Shown here one piece after another: positions 34,766-49,516 of a stretch of 64,000 nt of DNA. This stretch comes from Pseudonocardia hierapolitana (GTDB lineage Bacteria; Actinomycetota; Actinomycetes; Mycobacteriales; Pseudonocardiaceae). Position 1 is the first letter of the stretch. Every line of letters begins with the position of its first letter. The stretch covers positions 4,836,001 through 4,900,000 of the forward strand of contig NZ_VIWU01000001.1 of NCBI RefSeq assembly GCF_007994075.1, given 5' to 3'. The position numbers and the translations under genes were made by a program. The notes beneath the pieces are model-generated. The model made no database searches. It had not been told where the DNA came from and was given only the letters and a program-made list of their open reading frames with translations.

Positions 34766-35446
34766 TCAGGGGAGCGGGACCAGGTCCGCGAGGCGCTCGA
34801 CCGCGGCGTCGAAGTAGGCCGCGTGGTCGGCCACCACCTTGTGGGTCTGGCCGAACACCTCGAAGCTGACCGCCCCGTAGAGCCCGCTCCATGCCGTGAC
34901 CACCCTCGGAGCGAGCGCCTCCGGCAGGCCGAGGCGCTCGGCGACGCCCGGGGTGAGTACCGCGCCCGCGGTGGGTCCGTCCGGCCGCGCCTGGACGGTG
35001 CCTGCGGCGACGCCGTCGGCCACCACCCGGCACAGCAGCACACCGACCCGCGACGCCGGGCCGACGGTGGCCTCCGGGGCGGCGTAGCCCGGCACGGGGG
35101 AGCCGTAGACCAGCGCGTACTCGTGCGGGTGCGCCAGCGCCCACTCCCGCGCCGCGCGGCAGGTGGCCCGCCAGCGCCCGCGCAGATCGGCGCGCGCCAC
35201 GGCCGACTCGGCCCGCTCCGCCGCCGCCCCGAGCGCGTCGTACGCCTCGACGATCAGGGCCGTGAGCAGCTCGTCGCGGCTCGCGAAGTAGCGGTACACC
35301 GCCGAGGAGGCCATGCCGAGCTCGCGGGCGACGGCCCGAAGCGACAGCCCCGCCGCGCCCTCGGTGGCCAGGTGGCGGCGGGCCGCCTCGACGATTTCGC
35401 GGGTCAGTTCGGCGCGCACGCGCGCACGGGCTCCGGGGGCGGTCAC
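34766..35446 (-). CDS. TetR-family regulator (WHG C-terminal type)
   Basis: A 226-residue TetR protein. The HTH is IVEAARRHLATEGAAGLSLRA followed by VARELGMASSAVYRYFASR; the C-terminal part (WRATCRAAREWALAHPHEYALVYGSPVPGY) is the WHG-type ligand domain common in actinobacteria. It is divergent from glyA at 100 bp and interrupts the M. tuberculosis-like order between sua5 and rfe. Target and ligand unknown; direct repeats of ATGCGA in the shared spacer (about 35465 and 35494) could be its sites. Confidence 0.9.
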   Translation of the reverse strand: MTAPGARARVRAELTREIVEAARRHLATEGAAGLSLRAVARELGMASSAVYRYFASRDELLTALIVEAYDALGAAAERAESAVARADLRGRWRATCRAAREWALAHPHEYALVYGSPVPGYAAPEATVGPASRVGVLLCRVVADGVAAGTVQARPDGPTAGAVLTPGVAERLGLPEALAPRVVTAWSGLYGAVSFEVFGQTHKVVADHAAYFDAAVERLADLVPLP

Positions 35447-35534
35447 GTCGGAAGTCTGGCACGAATGCGAGAGCAGTGGCAACAAATGCGATCGATGCTC
35501 CGGGACGCCCGGTCGGGTACGGGGCCGCAGCGGG

Positions 35535-35540
35535 TACCGT
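35535..35540 (+). promoter_or_regulatory. -10 box TACCGT of glyA
   Basis: TACCGT ends 6 nt before GTG 35547 with no ribosome site, implying a leaderless glyA message. Confidence 0.4.
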
Positions 35541-35546
35541 TCAACC

Positions 35547-36836
35547 GTGAGCGAGCAGAGCACCCCGTTCTGGGGCCCGGACTTCGACGCGCTGCAGCAC
35601 CAGGACCCGGAGATCGCGGGAGTGGTGCTCGACGAGCTGGACCGGCTGCGCGGCGGACTCCAGCTCATCGCCAGCGAGAACCTCACCAGCCCTGCCGTGC
35701 TGGCGGCGCTCGGGTCGACGCTGTCCAACAAGTACGCGGAGGGCTACCCCGGCCGGCGCTACTACGGCGGCTGCGAGGTCGTCGACCGCGCCGAGGAGAT
35801 CGGCAACGCCCGGGCCAGGGAGCTCTTCGGGGCCGACCACGTCAACCTGCAGCCGCACTCGGGCGCATCGGCCAACTTCGCCGTCTACGCCGCGTTCACG
35901 CAGCCCGGCGACACCGTGCTCGCGATGGACCTCAAGCAGGGCGGCCACCTGACGCACGGCAGCAAGGTCAGCTTCTCCGGCAAGTGGTTCAACGCGGTGT
36001 CCTACACCGTGCGCGAGGACAGCGAGCTGATCGACTACGACGAGGTGCGCGACCTCGCCCTCGAACACCGCCCCAAGCTCATCATCGCCGGTGCAACGGC
36101 GTACCCGCGGCTGATCGACTTCGCCGCGTTCCGGCAGATCGCCGACGAGGTCGGCGCCAAGCTCATGGTCGACGCGGCCCACTTCATCGGGCTGGTGGCC
36201 GGTAAGGCGATCCCGTCGCCGGTCCCGTTCGCCGACGTCGTCACCGCCACCACGCACAAGGTGCTGCGCGGCCCCCGCGGCGGAATGATCCTCGCCAAGG
36301 CCGAGCACGCGAAGGCCGTCGACAAGGCGGTGTTCCCGTTCTCCCAGGGTGGCCCGCTCATGCACTCGGTCGCCGCGAAGGCCGTCGCGATGCGGGAGGC
36401 GGCCCAGCCGGAGTACCAGGCCTACGCGAGCCAGGTGATCGCCAACGCCCAGGCGCTGGCCAAGGCGCTCGAATCCGAGGGGATGCGCCCGGTCTCCGGT
36501 GGCACCGACACCCACCTCGCGCTGGTGGACCTGCGCCCCATCGGGGTCAGCGGCGACCAGGCCGAGACCCGCTGCGACGCGGCGCGGATCACCCTGAACA
36601 AGAACTCGATCCCCTACGACCCGGCGCCACCGCTCAAGCCCTCCGGCCTGCGCGTCGGCTCGCCGAGCGTCACCACGCAGGGGATGACCGAGACGGACAT
36701 GGCCGAGATCGGCACGCTGCTGGGACGCGCGGTACGGGCCGAGCACGGCACCGCGACAGGGGACGCGGAGCTGGCCGAGGTGGCCGACGCGGTGTCGGCG
36801 CTCGTCGCGCGAGCCCCCGCGTACCCGCGCGCGTAA
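35547..36836 (+). CDS. glyA: serine hydroxymethyltransferase
   Basis: A 429-residue PLP enzyme interconverting serine and glycine with transfer of one carbon to tetrahydrofolate. Lys238 in TATTHKVLRGPRGG carries PLP; LIASENLTSPAVL, NKYAEGYPGRRYYGGCE and VNLQPHSGASANFAVY are family signatures. Full length. GTG 35547 is favoured because the TACCGT box lies 6 nt upstream and the sequence begins with the usual SHMT N-terminus (FWGPDFDALQHQDPEI). Confidence 0.97.
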   Translation: MSEQSTPFWGPDFDALQHQDPEIAGVVLDELDRLRGGLQLIASENLTSPAVLAALGSTLSNKYAEGYPGRRYYGGCEVVDRAEEIGNARARELFGADHVNLQPHSGASANFAVYAAFTQPGDTVLAMDLKQGGHLTHGSKVSFSGKWFNAVSYTVREDSELIDYDEVRDLALEHRPKLIIAGATAYPRLIDFAAFRQIADEVGAKLMVDAAHFIGLVAGKAIPSPVPFADVVTATTHKVLRGPRGGMILAKAEHAKAVDKAVFPFSQGGPLMHSVAAKAVAMREAAQPEYQAYASQVIANAQALAKALESEGMRPVSGGTDTHLALVDLRPIGVSGDQAETRCDAARITLNKNSIPYDPAPPLKPSGLRVGSPSVTTQGMTETDMAEIGTLLGRAVRAEHGTATGDAELAEVADAVSALVARAPAYPRA

Positions 36837-36848
36837 CCCCCCTGCCCG

Positions 36849-36854
36849 TACGCT
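36849..36854 (+). promoter_or_regulatory. -10 box TACGCT upstream of the WecA-type gene
   Basis: TACGCT ends 8 nt before GTG 36863, the same pattern as at glyA and sua5, with no ribosome site. Confidence 0.3.
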
Positions 36855-36862
36855 CCGCTGCC

Positions 36863-38017
36863 GTGGCTGTCCCCACGCTCGTCCTGCCGATCCGGGAGTT
36901 CCTGCTCGCCGGTCTGACGGCGACGGTCGTGACGTTCCTGCTGGTCGGGCCGGTACGGGTGCTCGCGCTCCGGCTCGGCGCGGTGGCATGGCCGCGCAAG
37001 CGCGACGTGCACGTCACGCCCACCCCGCGCTGGGGTGGCCTGGCGATGCTCGGTGGCGTGCTCGCCGGCGTCGGGATGGCCTACCAGCTCCCGGCGCTGC
37101 GGCTGGCGTTCGACAACAACGCCTCAGAGGTGGGTGGCGTGCTGCTCGCCGCGCTGCTGCTCGCGGCCGTCGGTGCGCTGGACGACCGCTACGACCTCGA
37201 CGCCCTCACCAAGTTCGCGGGCCAGACCACGGCCGCCGGGATCCTGGTGATCTTCGGTGTGCAGTGGACGGTGTTCTTCGTGCCGTGGGGCGGTTCCGAC
37301 TCGAGCGAGTCCGGCTCACTCCTGGTGCTCGGCCAGGAGCAGGGCGTGCTGCTCACGGTGCTGCTCACGGTGGCGCTGGTCAACGCGATGAACTTCGTCG
37401 ACGGGCTGGACGGGCTCGCCGCGGGCGTCGGGATGATCGCGGCGGCGGCCGTCGGCCTGTTCACGATCGGGCTGGTGGGGCGGGTCGGCAACGACCCGTC
37501 GGTGTACTCGCCCGCTCTGATCGCGGCCGTGCTGGCGGGTGCGTGCCTCGGCTTCCTGCCGCACAACTTCAACCCCGCCCGCATCTTCATGGGCGACTCC
37601 GGCTCCATGCTGATCGGCGTGCTGCTGGCCGCCGCCACCACGAGCGCCTCGGGCAAGATCTCGATCATCGGCGCGGACGGCAAGGACGTGCTGGCGCTCT
37701 TCGCGCCGCTCATCGTGCTGGCCGCCGTGGTGTTCGTGCCGCTGCTCGACCTGCTGATGGCCGTGGTGCGGCGCACCCGCAAGGGCCTCTCGCCGTTCTC
37801 GCCGGACAAGATGCACCTGCACCACCGCCTGCTCGAGATCGGGCACAGCCAGCGCCGCGCGGTACTGCTGATCTACCTGTGGGCCGGCGTGCTGGCGTTC
37901 GGCGCGGTGGCGCTGGCGCTGATCGACGACCCGTTCATCGTGCTGTGGGCGGTGGGGATCGGCCTGGTCGTGGCCGTGCTCGCCTCCGCCATCCCGAGAG
38001 TGAGGGCTCCAAGATGA
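36863..38017 (+). CDS. undecaprenyl-phosphate N-acetylglucosaminyl-1-phosphate transferase (WecA/Rfe-type)
   Basis: A 384-residue polytopic membrane protein with about 11 hydrophobic segments of the MraY/WecA family. ALDDRYDLDALTKFAGQ holds the DDxxD motif, NAMNFVDGLDGLAAGVGM the catalytic NxxNxxDGxDGL region, FNPARIFMGDSGSML the third conserved loop, and MHLHHRLLEIGHS the HxHH motif. It attaches GlcNAc-1-P to undecaprenyl (or decaprenyl) phosphate; in mycobacteria the homologue at this locus starts arabinogalactan linker synthesis. It precedes the ATP-synthase genes exactly as in M. tuberculosis; its stop overlaps the next gene (ATGA). Confidence 0.93.
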   Translation: MAVPTLVLPIREFLLAGLTATVVTFLLVGPVRVLALRLGAVAWPRKRDVHVTPTPRWGGLAMLGGVLAGVGMAYQLPALRLAFDNNASEVGGVLLAALLLAAVGALDDRYDLDALTKFAGQTTAAGILVIFGVQWTVFFVPWGGSDSSESGSLLVLGQEQGVLLTVLLTVALVNAMNFVDGLDGLAAGVGMIAAAAVGLFTIGLVGRVGNDPSVYSPALIAAVLAGACLGFLPHNFNPARIFMGDSGSMLIGVLLAAATTSASGKISIIGADGKDVLALFAPLIVLAAVVFVPLLDLLMAVVRRTRKGLSPFSPDKMHLHHRLLEIGHSQRRAVLLIYLWAGVLAFGAVALALIDDPFIVLWAVGIGLVVAVLASAIPRVRAPR

Positions 38018-38451
38018 CCGCACCCGAACCGATGAAGGACGCACCGCACGTCGCCTCCGTGCTGCGGTTGGCCTCGGGCATGCAGCGCTCTGCCGCGATC
38101 GTCACAGCGGTCGTCGCCGTGATCGCGCTGGTGGTGGCGTTCCTGCTGCGCGGGGTGCCCGGGCTCGTCGGGGCACTGGTCGGGGCCGTGATCGCGGGCG
38201 GCCTCGGCTGGCTGGGCACGTGGGTGATGGCGCGGACGGCACGGGCCACCCCGGCGGGCGTGATGATCGGCGCCATGACCGCGTTCGGCGTGAAGATCCT
38301 TTTCATGCTGGTGTTCCTGCTGCTCTTCCAGGGCACCACGCTGTTCGACAGTCGCACGTTCGCGTTCACCATGCTGGCCGTCACGGCGTCGTGGATCGTC
38401 GGCGAGGTCGTCGGATTCGTGCGCACTCGGATACCGGCGGTGGACCTGTGA
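38014..38451 (+). CDS. AtpI-like small membrane protein
   Basis: A 145-residue protein with about four transmembrane segments, between rfe and the atp genes, at the place of M. tuberculosis Rv1303. The pattern resembles the ATP synthase subunit I family, which assists assembly of the c-ring. ATG 38014 overlaps the previous stop. The assignment rests on position and topology more than on motifs. Confidence 0.7.
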   Translation: MTAPEPMKDAPHVASVLRLASGMQRSAAIVTAVVAVIALVVAFLLRGVPGLVGALVGAVIAGGLGWLGTWVMARTARATPAGVMIGAMTAFGVKILFMLVFLLLFQGTTLFDSRTFAFTMLAVTASWIVGEVVGFVRTRIPAVDL

Positions 38452-38652
38452 GTGCTCTGAACGGGTGAACATCAGAGCCTGTGAGTGGGCTCTCCCTGGG
38501 ATCCGTGTCACGTTCGTGCGTTGTTCTACGGCCGATAGAGCCAGGTCGGCGCCGCCGGGGACCCGAAGAGCCACCGCTGGCGGGCCGTCTCGGCGTCCGC
38601 CGAGGTCATCCCTGGTAAAGAGCGGCTTACTCGCCTGATATGGTCCGTCCTG
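38452..38652. other. 201-bp spacer before atpZ
   Basis: No gene is seen. TATGGT at 38639-38644 lies 8 nt before the atpZ ATG and could be the -10 of a leaderless atp operon message; no strong -35 is seen. The left part shows nothing recognisable. Confidence 0.3.
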
Positions 38653-40010
<1,358 letters not shown>

Positions 40011-40051
40011 GCCTGACCCAGCCGAACGCCGGGTAGGCGGAGGAGACCCCC

Positions 40052-40615
40052 ATGACGACCACCCTTCTCGCGGCCGAGGAGCTGAACCCCCTCGTACCGC
40101 ATCCCGTCGAGATCATCGTCGGAACCATCGCGTTCATCCTGCTGTTCCTCGTCCTCCGCAAGACGGCGTTCCCGCAGTTCGAGAAGGTCTACGCCGAGCG
40201 CACGGAGAAGATCGAGGGCGGGCTGAAGCGGGCCGAGGAGGCCCAGGAGCAGGCCAACGAGCTCAAGCGGCAGTACGAGGAGCAGTTGGCCGGTCTGCGG
40301 GCCGAGGCAGCGCGCATCCGCGACGACGCCCGTGCCGAGGGGCAGCAGATCAAGGCCGAGCTGCGGGCCCAGGCCGAGGAGGAGGCCGCCCGGATCCGCC
40401 AGCGCGGCGAGGAGCAGATCGCCGCGGCCCGCGAGCAGGCCGTGCGCCAGCTCCGCGGTGAGATCGGCGGGCTCTCGGTGCAGCTGGCCGAGCGCCTCAT
40501 CGGCGACTCGCTCGCCGACGACGCGCGCCGCTCGGCCACCGTCGACACCTTCCTCGCCGAGCTGGACCAGATGGCTCAGCAGCGGGAGGCCGCTCCCGCC
40601 GGCGGGGCGAGCTGA
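40052..40615 (+). CDS. atpF: F0F1 ATP synthase subunit b
   Basis: A 187-residue protein: one N-terminal membrane helix (IIVGTIAFILLFLVLRKTAF) and a long charged coiled coil rich in Glu, Ala, Arg that forms the peripheral stalk. The C-terminal part binds the delta subunit. The stop overlaps the atpH ATG by one base. Confidence 0.95.
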   Translation: MTTTLLAAEELNPLVPHPVEIIVGTIAFILLFLVLRKTAFPQFEKVYAERTEKIEGGLKRAEEAQEQANELKRQYEEQLAGLRAEAARIRDDARAEGQQIKAELRAQAEEEAARIRQRGEEQIAAAREQAVRQLRGEIGGLSVQLAERLIGDSLADDARRSATVDTFLAELDQMAQQREAAPAGGAS

Positions 40616-41445
40616 TGGCCGAGGCCCTGCAGGCAGCCAGCCGGGAGTCGATGGCCTCGGCGCAGGTCCGGCTGGACGCGTACGCCGACTCGGCGCAGGC
40701 CGCCGACCTGCAGCGGCTCGGCGACGAGCTGTTCGCGGTCACACGCCTGCTCGTCGAGCAGCGGTCGCTGCGGCGGCTGCTCGCCGACCCGTCGTCGCCG
40801 GAGGCGGCCCGTACGGGTCTGCTGGAGCGACTGCTCGGACAGCAGGTCGGCGCGCCGGCGCAGGACGTCGCCAAGGGGCTCGTCGGGGCGCGCTGGTCGC
40901 GGCCCGGAGACCTGGTCACGGCGTTCGAGTCGGTCGCCCGGCAGGCACTGCTGGCCGTGGCCGAGAAGGACGGCTCGCTCGACAACGTCGAGGACGAGCT
41001 GTTCCGCTTCGGCCGCCTCGTGGACCGGGAGCCGGAGCTGGGCAGCCTGCTCGTCGACACGGCGACACCCGCCGACGGGCGCGTCACGCTGCTCGACCGG
41101 CTGGTGGAGGGCAAGACCTCGCCGGTCACGACCGCACTGCTGCGCCACACGGTCCGGCTCCCGCGCGACCGGCACATCGACGCCGTGTGCGAGGAGCTGG
41201 CCGATCTGGCGGCGGGACGCCGCGACCGGTCGGTCGCCCGTGTCACCACCCCGGTCGCGCTCTCGCCGGAGCAGGAGCAGAAGCTCACCGACTCGCTGAC
41301 CCGGCTCTACGGGCGCCGGATGTCGCTGCAGATCGAGCTGGACCCCAGCCTGCTGGGTGGTCTGGTCGTGCAGGTCGGCGGCGAGGTCATCGACGGCAGC
41401 GTGGCGAGCAAGCTCGCCGCGGCGCGCCGCTCCCTCCCGAGCTGA
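40615..41445 (+). CDS. atpH: F0F1 ATP synthase subunit delta
   Basis: A 276-residue delta subunit linking the stalk to F1. The C-terminal signature is [28 protein letters not shown]. It is longer than the roughly 180 residues of E. coli but is not the b-delta fusion (about 446 residues) of mycobacteria; here atpF and atpH are separate, translationally coupled genes. Confidence 0.95.
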   Translation: MAEALQAASRESMASAQVRLDAYADSAQAADLQRLGDELFAVTRLLVEQRSLRRLLADPSSPEAARTGLLERLLGQQVGAPAQDVAKGLVGARWSRPGDLVTAFESVARQALLAVAEKDGSLDNVEDELFRFGRLVDREPELGSLLVDTATPADGRVTLLDRLVEGKTSPVTTALLRHTVRLPRDRHIDAVCEELADLAAGRRDRSVARVTTPVALSPEQEQKLTDSLTRLYGRRMSLQIELDPSLLGGLVVQVGGEVIDGSVASKLAAARRSLPS

Positions 41446-41482
41446 CCACCGAACGTTCGAGAAGAAGGAACAGACGACAGCC

Positions 41483-43132
<1,650 letters not shown>

Positions 43133-43158
43133 TCGGCCGGGAGCTGAGGGAGTAGCGC

Positions 43159-45550
<2,392 letters not shown>

Positions 45551-45552
45551 TC

Positions 45553-45936
45553 GTGGCGCACATGAACGTCGAGCTGGTCGCGGTCGAGCGACGGATCTGG
45601 TCCGGTGAGGCCAACTTCGTCCTCGCCCGCACCACCGTGGGTGAGATCGGGGTTCTGCCCGGTCACGAGCCCACGCTCGCGCAGCTGGAGGACACGGCGG
45701 TCGTCCGCGTCGACGGCACCGACGGCACGTCCACCACGCTGGCCGTGCACGGCGGGTTCCTGTCGATCACACCGGAGAACGTCACGGTGCTCGCGGAGTA
45801 CGCCGAGCTGGCCGACGAGATCGACGTGGCGCGCGCCCGCAACGCGCTCCAGCGGGCCGACTCGTCGGAGCCAGAGGGAGCTGCCGCGACGGCCAGGGCG
45901 AACGTGCGGCTCAAAGCCGCCGGCGCTTCCGAGTAG
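45553..45936 (+). CDS. atpC: F0F1 ATP synthase subunit epsilon
   Basis: A 127-residue epsilon subunit. The beta-sandwich domain contains [21 protein letters not shown] and [16 protein letters not shown]; the C-terminal helix region is short and ends in Ala-rich sequence. It couples the shaft to the c-ring and can inhibit ATPase activity. GTG 45553, or ATG 45562, may be the start. Last gene of the ATP synthase set. Confidence 0.95.
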   Translation: MAHMNVELVAVERRIWSGEANFVLARTTVGEIGVLPGHEPTLAQLEDTAVVRVDGTDGTSTTLAVHGGFLSITPENVTVLAEYAELADEIDVARARNALQRADSSEPEGAAATARANVRLKAAGASE

Positions 45937-45948
45937 CCGAGGCTGCAG

Positions 45949-46410
45949 GTGGGAGCGACGACGCTGCTCGTCAGCATCCTGTTGCTGCTCGCCTGCCTCT
46001 GTCTCGGATACCTCGCCTTTCGGAGAGTGCGACTCATGCGGGGCGGTGGTGTGGACGTCTGTCTGCGCCGCCGCCCCGCTCGTCTTTCCCGGTTCCGCGC
46101 CAACGACGGAACCGCCGGATGGCACTTCGGCGTGGGCCGCTACCGCGGCGACGAGCTGGCCTGGTTCCGCCTCACGTCGCTGCGGCCGGGGCCCACGATC
46201 GTCGTCGACCGCACCGAACTGGAGATCGTCGACCGGCGCACGCCGGTGAATCCCGAGGCCGACGTCATCCCGCAGGGGGCGTCCGTGCTGCACTGCCGCA
46301 TCCAGGGCGTGGAGCTGGAGCTCGCCATGGCCCCCGGCGTCCTCACGGGCTTCCTCTCCTGGGTGGAGGCCACCCCACCCGGCCGCACCGGCTACCGCCA
46401 GGCCTCCTGA
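45949..46410 (+). CDS. DUF2550 membrane-anchored protein
   Basis: A 153-residue protein with one N-terminal transmembrane helix (LLVSILLLLACLCLGYLAF) and a cytoplasmic or extracytoplasmic domain with FRANDGTAGWHFGVGRYRGDELAWFRL. This matches the conserved DUF2550 gene that follows atpC in actinobacteria (Rv1312 position). Function unknown. It ends 2 bp from the convergent adenosyltransferase gene. Confidence 0.9.
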   Translation: MGATTLLVSILLLLACLCLGYLAFRRVRLMRGGGVDVCLRRRPARLSRFRANDGTAGWHFGVGRYRGDELAWFRLTSLRPGPTIVVDRTELEIVDRRTPVNPEADVIPQGASVLHCRIQGVELELAMAPGVLTGFLSWVEATPPGRTGYRQAS

Positions 46411-46412
46411 CG

Positions 46413-46991
46413 CTACGAGCGCTCGGGGCCGCCGGGCTGCCAGAGGACGTCGCCGTCCGGGTTCGCCACGCGGCCGAGGATGAACAGCAGGTCCGACAGG
46501 CGGTTGAGGTACTTCGCCGTGAGCGGGTTGGTGCGCTCGGCGTCGGCCTCCAGCAGCGCCCACACCGATCGCTCGGCCCGGCGGGCGACCGTGCGGGCCA
46601 CGTGCAGGTACGCCGCGCCGGGCGTGCCGCCGGGCAGGATGAACGAGTCCAGCTTCGGCAACCCCTCGTTGAACTCGTCGCACCAGCCCTCGAGCCGCGT
46701 GACGTAGTCCTCCGTGATCCGCAGCGGCGGGTACTGCGGATCCTCGACGATCGGGGCGCACAGGTCGGCACCCACGTCGAACAGGTCGTTCTGCACCTGC
46801 CTCAGCGGACCGAGCAGGCGCTCGGCCAGCCCGCCGACGGTGACGGCGACGCCGAGCGCTGCGTTGCACTCGTCGGTGTCGGCGTAGGCCGCGAGCCGGA
46901 CGTCGGTCTTGCGGACGCGGCTGAAGTCGCCGAGCGCGGTGGTGCCGTCGTCGCCGGTCCGCGTGTAGATCCTGGTCAGGTGCACGGCCAT
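46413..46991 (-). CDS. cob(I)alamin adenosyltransferase (PduO-type)
   Basis: A 192-residue PduO-type ATR that moves the adenosyl group of ATP to cob(I)alamin to give adenosylcobalamin. The ATP site is IYTRTGDDGTTALGDFSRVRK near the N-terminus; AAYADTDECNAALG and RTVARRAERSVWALL are conserved. It sits at the Rv1314c position. It can supply the cofactor of the ethylmalonyl-CoA mutase gene 8 kb away. Confidence 0.95.
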   Translation of the reverse strand: MAVHLTRIYTRTGDDGTTALGDFSRVRKTDVRLAAYADTDECNAALGVAVTVGGLAERLLGPLRQVQNDLFDVGADLCAPIVEDPQYPPLRITEDYVTRLEGWCDEFNEGLPKLDSFILPGGTPGAAYLHVARTVARRAERSVWALLEADAERTNPLTAKYLNRLSDLLFILGRVANPDGDVLWQPGGPERS

Positions 46992-46998
46992 GGTCGAC

Positions 46999-47004
46999 AG
47001 CCTA
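46999..47004 (-). promoter_or_regulatory. -10 box TAGGCT of the adenosyltransferase gene
   Basis: On the minus strand TAGGCT ends 7 nt before ATG 46991; no ribosome site intervenes, implying a leaderless message. Confidence 0.4.
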
Positions 47005-47205
47005 TGTCGGGTACTTTCGCCTCGTGGGCGCAGCAGCAGTCACCGAGTAACTCCGGGCTCGCGGCTCGGCACCGCACGATGCCGCGGCGACGTCGTCTCG
47101 TCGCCCGATCGGTGCGGCCGCCGGCCGGCGAGGGACGCGTCCCCTCATCCCCTTGTGCACCTCGTAGCCGTCCACGGCTCGGTGCTCGCCTGGAGTCGCC
47201 TGCTC

Positions 47206-48622
47206 ATGAGCTCTTTCCGTTCCACCGCACGTCACGTCCCGGCCGAGCAGGCCAGGAACCGGTGGTGGGTCCTGGCCTTCCTGTCCTTGCTGCAACTGCT
47301 GATCGCCGTCGACGTGACGGTCGTCCACATCGCGCTGCCGTCGATCGGCTCCGCGTTCGGCGCCGGCCCAACTGCCCTGACCTGGGTGGTCACCGGCTAC
47401 ACCGTCGTCGGCGGCGGTCTGCTGCTGCTCGGCGGGCGCGTCGGCGACCTGTTCGGGCGCCGGCGCATGTTCCTCGCGGGCGCGGCGCTGTTCGGTGCTG
47501 CGTCGCTGCTCGCCGGTCTCGCGCCCGATCTCCCGACGCTCGTCGTGGCCCGGTTCGCCCAGGGCGCGGGCGAGGCGCTGGCCTCGCCCGCGGCGATGGC
47601 TCTGATCGCCCTGATGTTCCCCGAACCGGACCAGCGGGCGAAGGCGCTCGGCGTGTGGGGGGCCATCTCCAGCAGCGGCCTGGTCATCGGGGTCCTGCTC
47701 TCCGGGGGCCCTCACCGAGCTGCTCGACTGGCGCTGGATCTTCCTGATCAACCCGCCCCTGGTGCTCGTCGTCCTCGTCGCGACCCCGCTGCTGCTGGCT
47801 CGCGACGCCCCGGTCACGCGCGCACCGCTGGACGTCCCCGGCGCCGTTCTCCTGACCGTCGCGCCCCTGGCGCTGATCTTCGGGATCGTCGAGGCCGCCC
47901 GGACCCCGCTGTGGTCGGTCTCCGTGCTCGGGCCGCTGCTGCTGGCCGCTGCGGCGTTCGGCGCGTTCGTCCTGGTCGAGGCCCGCTCGCGGCACCCGCT
48001 CGTGCCGCTGTCGTTCTTCGCCCACCGCACCCGGCTGACCGCGAACGCCGCGACCGTCCTGCTGAGCGCGGCGCTGTCCACCACGTTCTTCCTCGCCACG
48101 TTCGTCCTGCAGCGGGTGCTCGGTCTGGGGCCGCTGCAGGCGGGGCTCGCGTTCCTGCCGTTCTGCACCGTCCTGCTCATCGCCGTCACGCAGGTCGCGC
48201 CGCTCATCCGCAGGCTCGGCACGAAGCACACCGCGATCGCCGGGCTCCTGGCCACCGCCGCCGGCGTCGCGTCGCTGGCCCGGCTGCCCGACTCCGCCCG
48301 GCTGTGGATCGACGTCGTCCCGGGCATGGTGGCGGTGGCCGTCGGGATGGCCGTCGGACTGATCGCCCTCCAGAACGCCGCGCTGCAGGGAGTGACCGAC
48401 GCGGACGCGGGCGTCGCCTCGGGGGTCCAGCGCTCCGTGGACCAGCTCGGTGGCGCCGTCGGCCTCACGGTCCTCGTCGGCACCGCCGTCGCGTCGGGGA
48501 CCGCCGGGGGTGCGGCGACCGCGGCGGGGATTCGCAGCGCGTTCTGGTTCGCGCTGGTCGGACTGCTTGTCGCGGCGGCGGTCGTCGCGGTCGTCGCGCG
48601 GTCCAACCGGCCGCGGCGGTAG
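47206..48622 (+). pseudogene. MFS (DHA2-type) drug exporter with a frameshift
   Basis: The gene starts at ATG 47206 (MSSFRSTARHV) and encodes 14-TM MFS segments through GVWGAISSSGLVIGVLLSG. At the G-run 47704-47708 the reading frame shifts: removing one G restores ALTELLDWRWIFLINPPLVLVV, which continues in the frame that ends at 48622 (RSNRPRR). The joined protein would be about 471 residues, the normal length. A +1 insertion in a G homopolymer can be a real mutation or a sequencing error. Motif GRVGDLFGRRRMFL in loop 2-3 and the second half are intact. Confidence 0.85.
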
Positions 48623-48657
48623 GCCCGCGTTCCCGGCGGTCGCCGCCGGGCGGAGGG

Positions 48658-49503
48658 TCAGCGCAGCCCCTTCCGCTCGGCCCACGCGGCGATGGCGGCG
48701 CCGATCTCCCCGGGGCGGTCCTCGGCGGCGTGGTGCCCGGCCTCGCCGCACGGCACGATCTCGAGGCCGGCGATGTTCTCGGCACACCAGGCGGCCGTCT
48801 CCGGGCCCTGGACCGTGGGCGACCCCTCGAACGTCAGCAGCAGCTTCGGCACATCCGCGCTCGTGGCGAGCCACGCGTCGAAGGCCTCGATGCGGGTGAT
48901 GAGCCCGGCCGGCTCGCCGCCGATGGGCATCTGCTGGGCCCAGGCCAGCACCGGGCGCCGCGTCTGCGGTGTCGGGAACGGGGCGAGGTACTCGGCCAGC
49001 ACGTCGTCCGGGACGGGCGTGCGCACGGCTCGGGTGTAGGCCATCCGGATCAGCTCGTCGGACTCCAGCAGATCCTCCCCGCGGGTGCGGACCATCTCGG
49101 CGCGTGCCCTGGCCGCCGGGGTCAGGGTGTCCGGGTCGATCGGCTTGATGATCGCCTCGAAGACCGCCAGGCCACGCACCCGCTCCGGGTGCCGCGCGGC
49201 CCAGTCGCAGGCCAGCGCGCCTCCCCAGTCGTGGCCGACCAGCACGACGTCGTCGAGTTCGAGCACGTCGAACCAGGCGTCGAGGTAGCGCGCGTGGTCG
49301 GCGAACAGGTACGGGATGTCGGGCTTGCCCGACCTTCCCATCCCGATCAGGTCCGGGGTGATCAGCCGTCCCGGCCCCAGGTGGGGGAGGACGTTGCGCC
49401 ACATGTGGGAGGAGGCGGGGTTGCCGTGGAGGAGGACGACGGCCGGCCCGCTGCCGGTCTCGGTGTGGTGGATGGTCGAGTCGAGGACCGCGGTCTCGGG
49501 CAT
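48658..49503 (-). CDS. haloalkane dehalogenase-like alpha/beta hydrolase
   Basis: A 281-residue alpha/beta hydrolase closest to subfamily II haloalkane dehalogenases (DhaA/LinB). HGNPASSHMWRN at 26-37 has the oxyanion Asn; the nucleophile is Asp92 with Trp93 in GHDWGGALA; the acid Glu116 in VFEAIIKPI matches the subfamily II position; and the catalytic His is His257 or 258 in EAGHHAAED. An Asp nucleophile implies dehalogenation or epoxide hydrolysis rather than esterase action. Start ATG 49503. Downstream of a MarR gene with 13 bp between. Confidence 0.88.
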   Translation of the reverse strand: MPETAVLDSTIHHTETGSGPAVVLLHGNPASSHMWRNVLPHLGPGRLITPDLIGMGRSGKPDIPYLFADHARYLDAWFDVLELDDVVLVGHDWGGALACDWAARHPERVRGLAVFEAIIKPIDPDTLTPAARARAEMVRTRGEDLLESDELIRMAYTRAVRTPVPDDVLAEYLAPFPTPQTRRPVLAWAQQMPIGGEPAGLITRIEAFDAWLATSADVPKLLLTFEGSPTVQGPETAAWCAENIAGLEIVPCGEAGHHAAEDRPGEIGAAIAAWAERKGLR

Positions 49504-49516
49504 CGTGGAGGTCCCT

